Shown here in pieces: positions 24,301-36,010 of a stretch of 64,000 nt of DNA. The DNA is from Crambe crambe. Its lineage: Eukaryota > Porifera > Demospongiae > Poecilosclerida > Crambeidae. Under the pieces are notes generated by a model. It was not told the DNA's origin. It saw only the letters and a list, made by a program, of their open reading frames with translations, and made no database searches. The stretch spans positions 3,410,001 to 3,474,000 of the forward strand of contig OZ004592.1 of NCBI GenBank assembly GCA_963924555.1. Direction: 5' to 3'. The position numbers and the translations under genes are program-made. Position 1 is the first letter of the stretch, and each line of letters opens with the position of its first letter.

Positions 24301-24359
24301 GCCACGACAGTAAAGATCACGAATTTTCTTGCTTTAATTCTAGCCATCCAAGTCTTCAC
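15395..24359 (-). CDS. FUT8: Alpha-(1,6)-fucosyltransferase (FUT8)
   Basis: Seven coding exons with consistent phases: 23567-24359, 21423-21540, 20754-20900, 19756-19825, 16263-16378, 16038-16191, 15395-15724. The product is 575 aa, the same length as human FUT8. It transfers fucose from GDP-fucose to the innermost GlcNAc of N-glycans in the Golgi (core fucosylation). Visible features: a short cytoplasmic tail and type II signal-anchor at about residues 14-33, a stem with coiled-coil character, the YLQNPADC..AKKLVC motif, GFGCQMHHVSYC, HPRPL, the GT23 signature HVRRTDK at about residue 354, CTFSSQVCRLAYE, and a C-terminal SH3-type fold (YYFGGQQAH ... GYSVGINRR ... FPSYKVEEH). Intron 4 (16379-19755) is unusually long because it holds a Crypton-like element and several repeats. 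Intron 2 carries a purine tract. Tail to tail with the FERM-trefoil gene. Confidence 0.96.
16805..18246 (-). pseudogene. Degenerate Crypton-like tyrosine recombinase element in FUT8 intron 4
   Basis: The start region at 18195-18246 reads MAESMDLSL and ends at a possible donor. Further minus-strand pieces are EISPSELDRLL, then DGSTYEPDTLTCFQRSI (about 17720-17800), GMRGRDEHYKLQYGDF (17450-17505), TNHSARKT (near 17110) and GHKNLQSLNSYKK (near 17030). The last motifs supply the R, H-x-x-R, H and Tyr of a tyrosine recombinase active site, with the arrangement seen in Crypton transposases and the related KIAA1958-like host proteins. The copy is dead: at least two in-frame stops in the N-terminal part, a frameshift in a poly-A run just before TNHS, and one internal segment reversed (about 17545-17700). 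The source element would have cut and joined DNA by a tyrosine intermediate. Confidence 0.78.
18368..18471. repeat. Short foldback hairpin
   Basis: Arms of about 48 bp (GATACCATGAAATATCACTC ... and its near-exact reverse complement) with almost no loop, containing GATTGGCCGGTATT. It lies directly beside the dispersed repeat at 18477. Confidence 0.88.
18477..18710 (-). repeat. Dispersed repeat, copy 2 of the inverted pair
   Basis: Reverse complement of the segment at 3850-4084, ending in TTCTTTTTCTTTATAATA, with the same internal AGTAGGGATGGC motif and the palindromic AGAGTGCGCTAGCACTCT end. Confidence 0.85.
19385..19644. repeat. Large palindrome (foldback element)
   Basis: Left arm 19385-19491 and right arm 19539-19644 are close reverse complements, about 106 bp, with a spacer of about 47 bp. 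Each arm is bounded by AGTAGGGATAGCC outside and CAATCCCTAC inside, the same motif pair as in the palindrome at 6273-6572, although the rest of the arm sequence differs. Confidence 0.9.
21040..21350 (+). repeat. GGA-rich polypurine tract
   Basis: About 310 bp of almost pure purine (GGAGGA, GGAAGA and GAGGAGG units) on the plus strand in a FUT8 intron. The long Pro/Leu open frame opposite is a by-product of composition. Mirror-type purine tracts of this length can form triplex or G-rich structures. Confidence 0.9.
22180..23420. other. FUT8 first intron, no gene found
   Basis: This stretch of the intron holds imperfect tandem copies of an AGGAGGAGACCTCCTCTC-like unit (about 22735-22850) and an A/C-rich AAACAAAC tract (about 23365-23420). 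No coding exon or recognisable element is evident. Confidence 0.4.
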
Positions 24360-24770
24360 AGCACATGCATGTTCGGTAAAGGTCGACTAGCAACAGTTGC
24401 AGCTAGCTAGCTACAGTATATATATCGGTGCGGTACAGACCACCCTATTCAAAGACCACCTCTTATGACCTCAGGCTCTGTAAGAGACCTCCATTAAGAG
24501 ACTACCTTTATTTCAAGCAGGAACCATCAGTTTGAACTTTGAACTAGAATTGCCTTGAAACTCCCCCCACTGAAGATGATTCGATCCTCTGTGATTGTAT
24601 TAAAAATTTCCATAGATCTCAAAAAAATATTATTTTCATTACTCTGCAATCTATACAAACAGGCAGGTTGGTATAAAACTTCTTCACACAGCATTATGTA
24701 CAGATATAAAAATCACAGTAGACTACATAATAAATTCTCAGAAAAAGTGATCACACATGAAAAGAAAAAG

Positions 24771-27700
24771 CTAGTTGTCTTCTGAAGTTTGAGTTGGGAC
24801 ATTGTCTTTATCTGCATACGACAGTCAGCAGTCATATACTCACTCTAGTTACTGTGATAGCAATACCTTACCATTTTTATCTCCATCACTAGATGTATCA
24901 ATGACTCCAGGTAAGTCATTCTTCTTAGGACTTGTTTGAATGGAGTGCACTGAGTGCATTGGATTAGCACTTGATGGAGGGAGGTATGACAAGCTAGTAG
25001 AATATGACTGCTTCCTCATGCTTGAAGATCTCGTTAAACTTCTAAATGGTGTAACATCCTAATGGAAATGGAAAAGGCATTTGAAGAGCAGTATTTTATT
25101 CAGTATTTTATTTCTTACTTCATATTTTCCTAAGCGACTTTCTAGATCACTGCAGTGTTTCTCAAGGTCATCAATTTTTGTATCCTCAATAACAGTGGCA
25201 TTAAGAGTTCCTTGAGACTGCCTACGATCAAATATCTTCTCTCCTTTTGGGTCCTTGTACAAGATCACCATCTAGAAGGAATAATTATACAGGATTAAAA
25301 TCCCCTGAAAGCTGAATAATGCATACCCTCTCTCTAAGATCATAAAACAGATTTTACCTTTGGTATGAACATTAATCCCAGTACAACTGTTGTAAAGAGC
25401 ATTATTAAACCTCCATATATAGCTGCATCTGCATTCAAGTATCTGCTTAGTACCACAGCACATACGATCAATGTAATGATGATGACAGTAGACAAGTATA
25501 TGATTATCGTCAAATATTTGGAATCATTGAGAGCTTTGATTGTAACTTTTCTGGTGCGGAAAGCAAGAAAAACTGCCACAAGTTGTGTCAAAATGATACA
25601 GACAAAAATGATTACTATCCATATGATATCTCCTGGTCCATTACACACAATGTTGTGATATTCGATAATCACACGTGTAGTTGTCTAATGAAAGGGGAAA
25701 ATATTGATTAGTGAAGTATGCAAACTTGAGGATTGGCCATATATATCTATTATCTATAAATCAAGTGACCTCTAGTCCTCTACACACAAGAACACATACG
25801 TTTCTGGAATTTGGTGTCTCATTATCATCAACTTCCTCTGCTTTGTAATTTCCTACAGCAGCCACAGCTATAAAGATAATAACCATCACCAAGCACATTG
25901 CTACTACCACTAAAAAGAGGTGCCAGTCTTTAGGAATCTGTAGAATAATGGATGAACATTGATAAAAAATAATTTGCCTGCATGGTCAAGCAATCACCTT
26001 GGGAAGCTAGCTAATGAAGTATGGGTCTAATTTGATGCAGCTAGGGGCTTGGGTTCTTGATATTATCCTTGCTATTTTCATTGCTCATTGTTATTGTTAC
26101 AATTTTTGCCTCGGCACCAGAGTGCGCAGTGCCGGAATCACCTATGGTGGTGTACGTACAGTCATAATAGTAGCACACCGCAGACCCACGCAATCTACAT
26201 TGCACGTGTGAAAGAATAGACAGGTCAAACAACTACCTGTTACTTTAATAGATTCAAGCAGAAGACGTAGAAATCTCAGAGAATGGACGCTCAGACAGCG
26301 AGAAACAGCAGAATTTGTGATGGACAAGTGAACATTTCAACAAGGTGGTGTACATTATGCTCATTACAGGCCAGAGCCAGAGCACCAGAGAACATTGACT
26401 ACATGCCAGAAAGCAAAGAACACTAATTACAGCAGAGATGACAGGCTACAGGAAAGCCAAGAGCACCAGAGAACAGTGACTACATGCCAGAAAGCAATGC
26501 TTAAGACAGGCCAGCTGGCTACAGGAAAGTCAAGACCACTGGAGAGCAAGCCAGAGAGTAAAGAACAGAGATACCACATGATCATGTCAGATGATCAGCC
26601 AGACATCAGGAAAGGCAAGAACAATGAGATCATGGAAGTGAATATTTGAAAAGCCAATCAGAGGGCACTGACTAACTTGAATTGATATTTGAAATATTTG
26701 AATGCTCATATACTTAGCTAGAATTCAGTGTGCACTACCTCAGTGCTGAGGCATAAGTCTTTTTGAAGACAAACTTGTTATTATCATTATCACTACTTAT
26801 TGTCTTGACAACAATAATATACTTACTCGAGATTTTTTCTTGGCAGTTGGGTTATGGAAAATATAGTACACTCTCCACATTTTGACAACAATAGTACCAA
26901 AACAAGCAAAGTATCCAATTGTTTGTGTCCAAAAACGGATCTATGAAGGAAAAAAAAGGACAGATTATTATTTTGGTCATATAGCTAATATCGTTTAGCG
27001 GCTAAAAGCCAGGGTCACATTCCTTATTCCAGATGTTAAAATTTTTAAAGATCCAAAATGAAGCTCTGAAATTTGCTTACGCAGGAGAATTTTGACCTAC
27101 TACTTTTGTAATGTTCATGATAATCTCTACAATGATGGACCTACAAGCCACAGTTCTTCTCATAGTCTACATCAGAAATAAAAACATGGCAGTTGCAGAG
27201 CTACAGCTGAGCATTGAGTGGATCTCCCAATACTGCATGTATGTATTTGTTGATGTCCAGCAGCAGCCATCATCAGTCTCAGGATGTTCACACTTAGGAT
27301 TGGCTTTACACGACATATAAACGAGAGCAATCAGAGATTTCATACCCCACGCGATTTTTAGATCTTATTGTAGTAGGTACGGAGTGAATTACGTACATCT
27401 ACACATTCTGCCAGCATAGTAGGTCTATCAAAGCAGGAAGCATAATGCTGGCATAACAGAACTCCAAGGTTGATCTTGTCACGTATGCAAATAGCTATTT
27501 ACATAGTCTTTCAATACATATGACATCAGCCAAGAGCATAATTAAAGCTTTATACAGCTGGAATTAAAGAATGGAATAATAGAGAAGCAAAAAAGCATAA
27601 TGTGCCAGTCCCTACATACATCTAATATGATGGGTGTGGTCTTCCAGCATGCAGTGCAGTGTGCTTTAAAAGGATGTGCATAATTCGCTTTAATAAACGT

Positions 27701-30700
27701 GAGTCTACTACCGCTAGGGTGCCATTCAGATTTTACTTTTTTACGCACATAATAATATATATATGCCAATCACTTTACCCCTTAATTACTAATTAGCTAT
27801 GGATCCATTGACCACTTGCACAAGCTACATAATGGAGCACTTAGATGCATAGTTGGTGCTCTCCTACTGTACAGTAGTGTCTAACTTTGCCTCACTCCCC
27901 TTCATTATAGCCTAACAGAGTTCTGTGATGCCTAACTAGCTCCATGAAAATTGTCCCCTTTTGGCCAATGTACATATAAAATAACTTACATGACAAAACG
28001 TGGTAATGACAGTTGGATCTATGGATGAAGACGTGTAGAAGTAAACAGTAGCATATAACAGAATCCCTCCAACGATAATTACATAGTTTAAGTTTGGACT
28101 AATCAAACGCACAATTCTGTGGAAAAAAACAAAACAAAACGAAAACAACAAGTCAAACCAAAAACAATATACAAATAAAATTAAACAACAGTTCCAAGGG
28201 CACTGCTAAGGGCCCAATTGGTGAAATAAACTCTTTGCCCTATGAGCATTATCGTTGATCATACTGGCCAGATGGAATTCCACTCTTATAACTTACTTTC
28301 TTTTCCTAAAGATGATATTGAAGAATAGACAGACTATGGCAAATATAATGCCAATGCTTGCCAATGCATAATAAGTAGCTGTCAATGGTAGCTTGATGGG
28401 AATCACTACAGTCATAGAGCTTCCATCTGGTGGGATATATCCTGAATATTGTTATTTCCAGTTAAATCAAGCTCTATTAATTTCACTGCAGCTTTGGTTA
28501 CCTGGCCACACAGTTTCATTCGATTCATTGTTGATGTAGATAAAGGAAGTTCCATTTAATACAGCAATTAAGACTCTTTCAGGTCCCAAATCTTGGTTAG
28601 AGAAGTACATAAGAATGTAGGAAATTGTTTTCCTACACTACTGGTTACTTATTCTTACTCACCAGATATATTGCGATACTTCAATATTTGTGGTTTGGAA
28701 CCTCTTCGTGTACCGTTTTCATTAAATTCTACATAACCCTGAATGGACCACCAGAATGTAATGTGCTATACTACAATTACAGTCCTGCTTACAGAAACTC
28801 CGTTAAATGCAAATTCTGGATTACCCAGCTGATCCTGGATCACTTCAGAAATGTTCTTTCCAGTAGCATATGAAAAACTTTCAATTGAAATATTTTCCTC
28901 TCTAAAGTATGCCAGGGATCTACAAAGACACAACAAAGTCAAGATTGTTACATAATTGATGAAAGGTCCTATGTACGTACCTATTGAGTGCAAAGGCAAG
29001 AGCCCATATGACATCATATGCGTAGTATGCAGTTGGTTCGAAGGAATATGCACCATTTAACCTCGCTGAATACTGTTGTTTAAATTCACCAGCTGTCTGC
29101 ATGATTGTAAAGCCATCGGAGATGTAAAATGTGTTCATTTCATGTGATACACTAAACACATCCATGAGCATACCCTAATTTAGTCTCGTCCCCAGGCTCT
29201 CCATGCAAAAGGGGAGGGGAAAGGAAAATAAAGGGTTTCAGCAAACTATTCATGCACAGATTTCTATCCAACTTCGGGTAATTTGTATTCTTTTCTGTTG
29301 CCTGAACGTCGTCGTCCATTATAGTAATGGATAGAAGCGCTATAGTCTCATGGTTTCTTTGGTGCAATTCCATACACTCTTGAACATCACACCTTTCCCT
29401 AAAAGAAGAACAGCTCAAGTCTATTTTGGTAGGCAAGTGTGTCTTCATGTGGCTACCACTGGCTGCCTAATGCCTTTGGTAAGAGTAGATCTGCTATCAG
29501 CCAATTCCTTCTCCAGACATGCTATCATACAAGTGTCCTACAACTGGCAAATTTCAATGATGTAATAAATTTGTAATATTATAATGCCATGATGATGGTC
29601 TAGCACGAGGACCTTCTTGTGGAATTTGCAATCGGCTGAAACCAGGCTCTCTTTTTCCTTCCCTCTCACGCAGAGAGCCTGTATTCATTGAAGAGTGCTC
29701 AAGTGAACATGCAAACCACCATGCTTATTTTGTGATTGCTATTAACTTTGGGATGAAATCATGCCCCAAAAATTTCCAGCAATACTGAATGAGGTAACTT
29801 ATTCATAGCATTGTTAGCTATTTATGATAACAAATGATTATAGCCAAAAGAACTTTACCCCTTTGTAGTACATAATACTAGGAATCGCTTGTAAAGCGTT
29901 GTTGGGCAAGCGAAGCAATGTCCTCATGCACATACATGCAGTTTACACTATTTTTCTTGTAAATTATTGGGTGTGACATACAGTGGGAAGGGCACATGCA
30001 TTTCTCCTAGTTCTTATCTCTTTCTCTGTCTCCTTTTTTCTCTTTTTAGCCTTTGGTGGCTCCATACTATAGTAGCTAATCATCAATTCACAAGATGCTA
30101 ATCAATATTAAAATGAGTCTTTGTTGTCGCTTAGCAATTGGTTCAGCGCATGCGCAATGATAATTTTTTGACGTACGTATATATATATATATATCTCGAG
30201 CTCCCGTTGACATGACCAGAGAGTGGCTCGCTTCGCTTGCCAATAAAGGTCCACAAGTGGGGGCATGTGATAGTTGGGGCACTCCACACACTAGACATAT
30301 TTAATTATATATCTTGTATGCTCTAACATTGCAGTTTCTATTCATGATGACCTTCAGCATGCCCCACAATGCCTAGTATATAAAGGTCAGCATGTACACT
30401 ATCACCGCAGTTTGTACATGATATAAAGGTCAGCTAGTACAACTTCACTACAGTCAGAGTCACACACAATCTGATAACCAGAGACATAGGGAATATTCCC
30501 ATGCATGCTAAATATAGGCTCTAAGACTAATAAATCACTAGCTAAGCCACACAAATGCCCATTTGCAAGTTCCTATTTCTGTTGATGGAAGTAGAGCTAA
30601 ATGCTCCATGATAATTATGCTCACTACATGGCACTGGGAGAAGCTTTTATGGCTTGGGATATAGCATACCCTGTACAGTTACAACAATAGCAGTATTTTT

Positions 30701-32522
30701 ACCAAAATAACATCTGTTGGAGCACTTCTATCCTGTGCTGAGTTAGCCTGTTGAATGCCCAAAGCTTGATTAATCAGTGGTTGCAGTACTTGGTCATTAC
30801 ATCCCGGTATCATATCTTGAGAAATAGCTTCAGTCCACCAATAATCACGATACCATCCGAGTGTAATCCAGACATACCCAGGTACATAGAATGTATCATT
30901 TTGTTTTAGTTGTGCAGCCTAAAAATAAAAACTTCAGTTAGAATGTACTGGAATATTGCTACAACACGCATCCATAACCACAAAATAATCCTTTTCAGAG
31001 AAAACCCATGAGTGTTACCCTAGCTTAGCTAACTACTTTTCGTTTGTACAACAACTCTAAGTCTTGGCATAGTGATAGGCTTAGGCAGATCATGCCAGTA
31101 TAATTTTGGGAATAATCGGGACCTCCTGGAATCAAGCATATGTAATGCCAGAATAATGGGGCATATTTTGAGCATATTGAGAATAATTGGAGCTACTGCA
31201 AGCTTGAAAACAAAGGCTTCACTGAAGTATAACACTGTGACGGTGCCTAGCTATACTTACCTAAAGACCTGTGACTTTCTCACATGATATGGACAACTAC
31301 ATGCAGCTGGCAATGGCTAAGAGCTACTTCTAGCTCTGCTACTGACTGGGGCAAGCATAATTAGAATAATAGTGGTGCATTTGAGGGATAACTTATTAAT
31401 AATAGGTAGCATTGGAGCATTGTGGAATAGAATAACTGGAGAAATCTTGAGCATAATCTACCTAAGTCTACATAGTGAATACTTACTGCACACAAGAGCC
31501 TCCTTGCATGAATGGAATACATATTCAGTAGATATATTCTGATTTCTGGTTGAAAAAATTCTTCAACATCCATTACATTCTCAGATGATGTAAAAGAAAC
31601 TTTGCCAGTGACATCAACAGTAATATTCCTGCTTTTAAGCATCCTTGTCAGCTGTAGTGTAGTCTATCATAAAGGTAAAAAACACATCTGTCAGTGTATG
31701 TACAGTTATTTGTGGCTGCCACGGTAATCTATATAATATTAGCCCACATATTTCATGTCAATGCATGGTCTATTGGAGAGTAGGTAGCATCAACCTTCCT
31801 TAACATCCATTACTGAATCACAGGCTGTTTAATCCATTCCACAATCTTACCTCAGTGAATAAGCTTTCTTCCTGTGTGATTATCCTGAGCTTTTTCCAGC
31901 CATAATATTCCATGATAGCTATTACAGAAGTAGCCAAATTAGATTCAGTTGGATGTGTTCTCCAGAGGTTAGGGAACTTTTCTCGGTTGTTTAATGTGTC
32001 AGCAGATGATGCATAAGAAAGCTGTGAAAAGAAAGTAATCAAGTTTGGAAATCTATCAGTTGTAGAACTGCTAACTATCTACATAGTAGCTGTATGATGG
32101 TGATGATGTCCCTCAAAGGGACCGGTTGTCATGCTTCAATTATCACAATAATACAATAGAAGCATAAAGGGGATAATATGCTGTATGTGCTACTCATAAA
32201 GGCATGTAGTTAGTTACCAAACCAATTCCTCACACAACAAATTTCTCTCGAATCTCAGTTTCGCATCATATAGCTATCATCATGTACTCACTTGAGTTAT
32301 ATTCCAAAACGAGCTAATTTCAGCAACAGCTTCAGTAGCCACAGAACATCCACTCCCAACTACTGCAATTTTGTCCATTCCAACTGATATGTTGCTGAAG
32401 TATGCATTAAATGCTTCTCTTCGATCACACTAATTAATGAAAAAATATATAATTGTTGAGAATCCTGGATCTAGTGTCAATCTACCCTCAGTGTTTATTT
32501 GGTCATTTACAGGGCTGTTAGC

Positions 32523-32614
<92 letters not shown>

Positions 32615-33667
32615 ACAAAAGGATTGGATGGTGGAAACTGCTCCAGCAGACCATCGAATCCTCATTAATTTGTACAGGTCTCATCATAGTGATCTGTGAT
32701 TGCCTTTGATAACATGCATCATTTAACTTTAATACCGTAATCGTACAAATTTTCGATTGGGTTTTATTTTCGTTTTTTTCGTAGTCGATCAGAATCCTCG
32801 AAAAATTAATAATAAACGAAATCTTACTATCTATGACATCATAATGACTACGATGCGCATGCGTGCGTGATGCGATATCGATTGCAGCTGGAGCAGATAG
32901 TCCTTGAGACGATCATGGCCGTTACCTGTCTCTCTATGAAGCTTCTCGCCTTCCGTAGCAGTCTAGATTTTAGTCTGGCGTCGCCAGCCCAGCTTTTCTT
33001 CTTTTTGGGGGACTATCTAGATTTCTCTGTAGTAGCCACGAATCACGAGAAGGTAGCTATCATGCATGTCACTCGGCCTGTCATGCCATATTTGGTCCTG
33101 CTAGATTTGGTCCATGAGGACAAAATATGGCAGCCATATTTTGTCCTCATGGACCAAATCTGGTTGCAATATTTGGTCCCCTCTTGCCATATTATGTCCC
33201 CCAATATTTTTTGTCCAAACCTATTGCAATTTCATCCAGACAATTATAGCTAGCTACATATAAGCAGTTATATTTTGCTCAGACAAAATATAACTGCTAC
33301 ATTCTGTCCAGGAGACTATAATGCTCAGATATTTTTTTATCTCGACAAATACTGTAACAAATAGCAGCTAGCTATCAGTTAAATCACATGCACATAGCTA
33401 TAAAGTAACTAAGTTTTGCAGCTGGCTATCTGCAATAAATGCAAAGCATTATCATGTGAGATTCAGTTATTCTACCGATGGCAATGTGCAAACTTTATAA
33501 GTGAAATTTATTGTACAAACATTTTAATTTTAACTATACCCTTCACAAAAGACATGGCTAGTTAGCTAGCTACTCCACTGAATTCTTGGAACTGAGACAG
33601 GAACCATGTATGAATTCTGAAGACTTCTGCTATTATAGCTATTAGCTATAGATATATGCTTGTTATT

Positions 33668-33701
<34 letters not shown>

Positions 33702-35717
33702 TGTTGTTTTTGTATGACCCTACCAACTTGTATTATATGGAAGCTGATATGCATGGCTACTTTATAATTAGCTAGCTATAATTATAGACAAAATATGGCT
33801 GCCGTATTTTGTCTCACTGGACAATATGATAATTTTGTCCCCTCCAGACATTAGCTAGAGCACAGATGATAAAAATCAGAGTTGGTATGGAGGGGTTTGA
33901 CTTGTTGGTTCAACCAACTGTTATGATAGCTGACTGTGTTACAGCTAATGCATGCAGTGATCAATGGCTAGTAGCTATTACAGCTAATGCATGCAATGAG
34001 GTCAATCAGGGAAAAGATAGCACAGTTTGATGAAGAGAGGCTTTGTTCTCAAGAGGACAATTTATGGCAGCGCCGGACAAAAAATTGCAAAATTTTCGTC
34101 CGCCCCGGACAAAATATTTCCCCGGACCAAATATTTCATGACAGGCCCCAGCAGCAGGCAATGATATAGTGCATGCATTATTTTCCATGTGCTTGCTACG
34201 AAAATTAGACCTGCAGAAATTTTTTATTATAGGAACAGCTCCGGAAATCACGAAATTTTAAACCTCCGAAAATTTATACGATTACGGTAAGAATATGACC
34301 ATGTTGAGGGAGGGTTGAATATCAAGTGTTACTTGTCTGCATCAACACTTCAATTGATTATAATGAATTCTGTTCTGGTCATGAGGATTAGTTGTCTGGG
34401 CATAAGCCTTTCCTGCTAGAGTACACATTACAAACTTTCAATATGTGAATAACAAAGATTACACTACATTAGTAAAACGTGTGGGTATTTTCTAGCAGTG
34501 ATGTGGCTTCTAAATCACCCATCATGCATGTCCATGGTAAGCTACACTAAAATCTGGTCAGACTGCAAGAGTGAACAAGTAATTTTAGCAACTGCTCACA
34601 TTATGACACAGCTCTTCATTGTCCTGTTCTGTCTAGCTCACTGGATCACTACTTCTTGCAAATATTATTTATTTGGCTCATGAATCATTTATGTAGCTCA
34701 GGTCTTCAGTGCTCTTACATATTTTCTTCCACTGGTAGTCTTACATGATCACTTGAAGTGAATCATATCTGGGTTTTTGACCATGAAAGGTTGATTTTTT
34801 TCCCTATAATTATGTCCTGAGCACCTGCTTGGGGGACAGACCATGACCAATTATAACTATATTTGTTGAAAGTATGGGGTGACTCTGCATACTAATCGAA
34901 GTTCAATGTAGCCAGATGAACAATTTTAACATTCTTTACATTAAATGGGCTGATAAATACTTTTACCTTTTCCAAACATCGCATTAGGAATACCTGTAGC
35001 TACACAATAGTGAGAATTGAAATTGATAGCAGGGGAACTGATTTATGTACTGCTTGCAACCTTGTCATGGGAATATATATATCTAGTGTGATAGCTAAAC
35101 ATTCCATCACAGATGTGGTCAGCAGATCTAACCTCTCCAATTGGGCAACAGCTGGAGTCAGCACCATGATCTTACCACCACTGGTGCAAATATGAGATCA
35201 AAGTTGTTCCAAAAGGAAGTTACATACTATTTTTCCCTTAAGGAGAAATTTACTCCAGTTGATAGCCTTATGGTAACTCTAGCTATAGTCAAAATTACCA
35301 CAACTGAAAGGTCATAGGAATAGAATTTCTTATGCACAGAAGGCAGCTAGCTTTCCCTTAATATTCAGCTCGAGTGCAAGAAAGGAACTATCACAACAGC
35401 TGTAGCTAGCCGCTACATTTTAATAATCTGAGCTACATAGCTAATATAAACAGATGCAACCAACTCCTATTTAGCTTCTCACTTACACTAGAATTTCCTC
35501 GGCTTGCAATACGTAATTGATAGCCTGGAATGATGGTATTATTGTTAATGATCTCGATTGCCAAATCAACTGCAGGTTCAGCTCCAGAAGAATTGTATTG
35601 ACCTCCGCCAGATGAAATGAACATAATGTTCAAAATTTCAACTTGAGCAGCGGACAGAGATGCTAATAGTGAAATCACTGCTAGATTAATGCAAAATGCC
35701 ATCTCTGCAGCAGACAC
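24771..35717 (-). CDS. Metabotropic GABA-B-type receptor (class C GPCR)
   Basis: Seventeen exons with consistent phases: 35487-35717, 32292-32429, 31851-32021, 31487-31663, 30703-30918, 28981-29174, 28793-28919, 28663-28738, 28502-28591, 28297-28441, 27990-28116, 26827-26940, 25800-25937, 25358-25684, 25119-25271, 24872-25058, 24771-24811; 883 aa (878 from the second ATG, which better suits the signal peptide). The N-terminus is a secreted Venus-flytrap ligand-binding domain with no sushi or Cys-rich domain: FPNLWRTHP, YYGWKKLRI, WITLGWYRDYWW and AYYAYDVIWALA all match GABA-B subunits. Seven membrane segments follow from exon 28297-28441 to 25358-25684, including KMWRVYYIF after TM3. The tail has a short coiled coil (LEKHCSDLESRLGKYE), the element by which GABA-B subunits pair. 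It should couple ligand binding to G proteins at the plasma membrane. Whether GABA is the ligand cannot be read from sequence. Confidence 0.93.
26340..26660 (+). repeat. Imperfect tandem duplication in receptor intron
   Basis: A unit containing GAGCACCAGAGAACA and TGACTACATGCCAGAAAGCA occurs twice about 80 bp apart inside a purine-rich stretch of the GABA-B intron. An 84-codon plus-strand frame here has no recognisable motif and is probably fortuitous. Confidence 0.5.
32527..32612 (+). repeat. (GA)n microsatellite
   Basis: About 43 uninterrupted GA units in intron 1 of the GABA-B-like gene. The Arg-Glu repeat frames across it are artefacts. Confidence 0.97.
32733..34289 (+). mobile_element. 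TIR element, long copy (TACCGTAATCG family)
   Basis: Begins TACCGTAATCGTACAAATTT and ends AAATTTATACGATTACGGTA, an inverted terminal repeat next to a TA. About 180 bp at each end match, in opposite orientation, the shorter copy at 47822-48328. The interior is non-coding and contains many GGACAAAATAT / ATATTTTGTCC words in both orientations. It lies in intron 1 of the GABA-B-like gene and is probably a non-autonomous DNA transposon. Confidence 0.82.
33667..33702 (+). repeat. (TTG)n microsatellite
   Basis: About ten TTG/GTT units inside the TIR element at 32733-34289. Confidence 0.9.
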
Positions 35718-36010
35718 TTGTCTTCACAACAACCACAGTTCTGGTGTGGATGGTTCCGCGGTCTGCAGCTAGCATGCAACGGAGAGGTTATTAGCCACGC
35801 CCAACTGCAGGGGTTTCCCCATTCCTTCCGCTCCAACAAACACATTTTGAGTTTTGGTCATTCCAGCATGTGCTGGTATTGGTCTGAGCACTCTCGTTCT
35901 CGATTAAATTATGCCATCATCAAAATTAACCAGATATAAAAGACAAATAATTATTTGCTCTGTGTTTGCATATTTTTGACTATAAAAAATAAAATAAGTA
36001 AATCATAATG

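Noticed and set aside
25365-25658. 97-aa plus-strand ORF
   Set aside because: Antisense shadow of the GABA-B transmembrane exon 25358-25684.
26395-26649. 84-aa plus-strand ORF
   Set aside because: Made of a purine-rich tandem duplication in a receptor intron; no recognisable protein features.
32437-32709. Arg-Glu repeat protein across the GA tract
   Set aside because: A translated microsatellite inside a GABA-B intron; no support as a gene. The same applies to the frame over the CT tract at 58023-58238.
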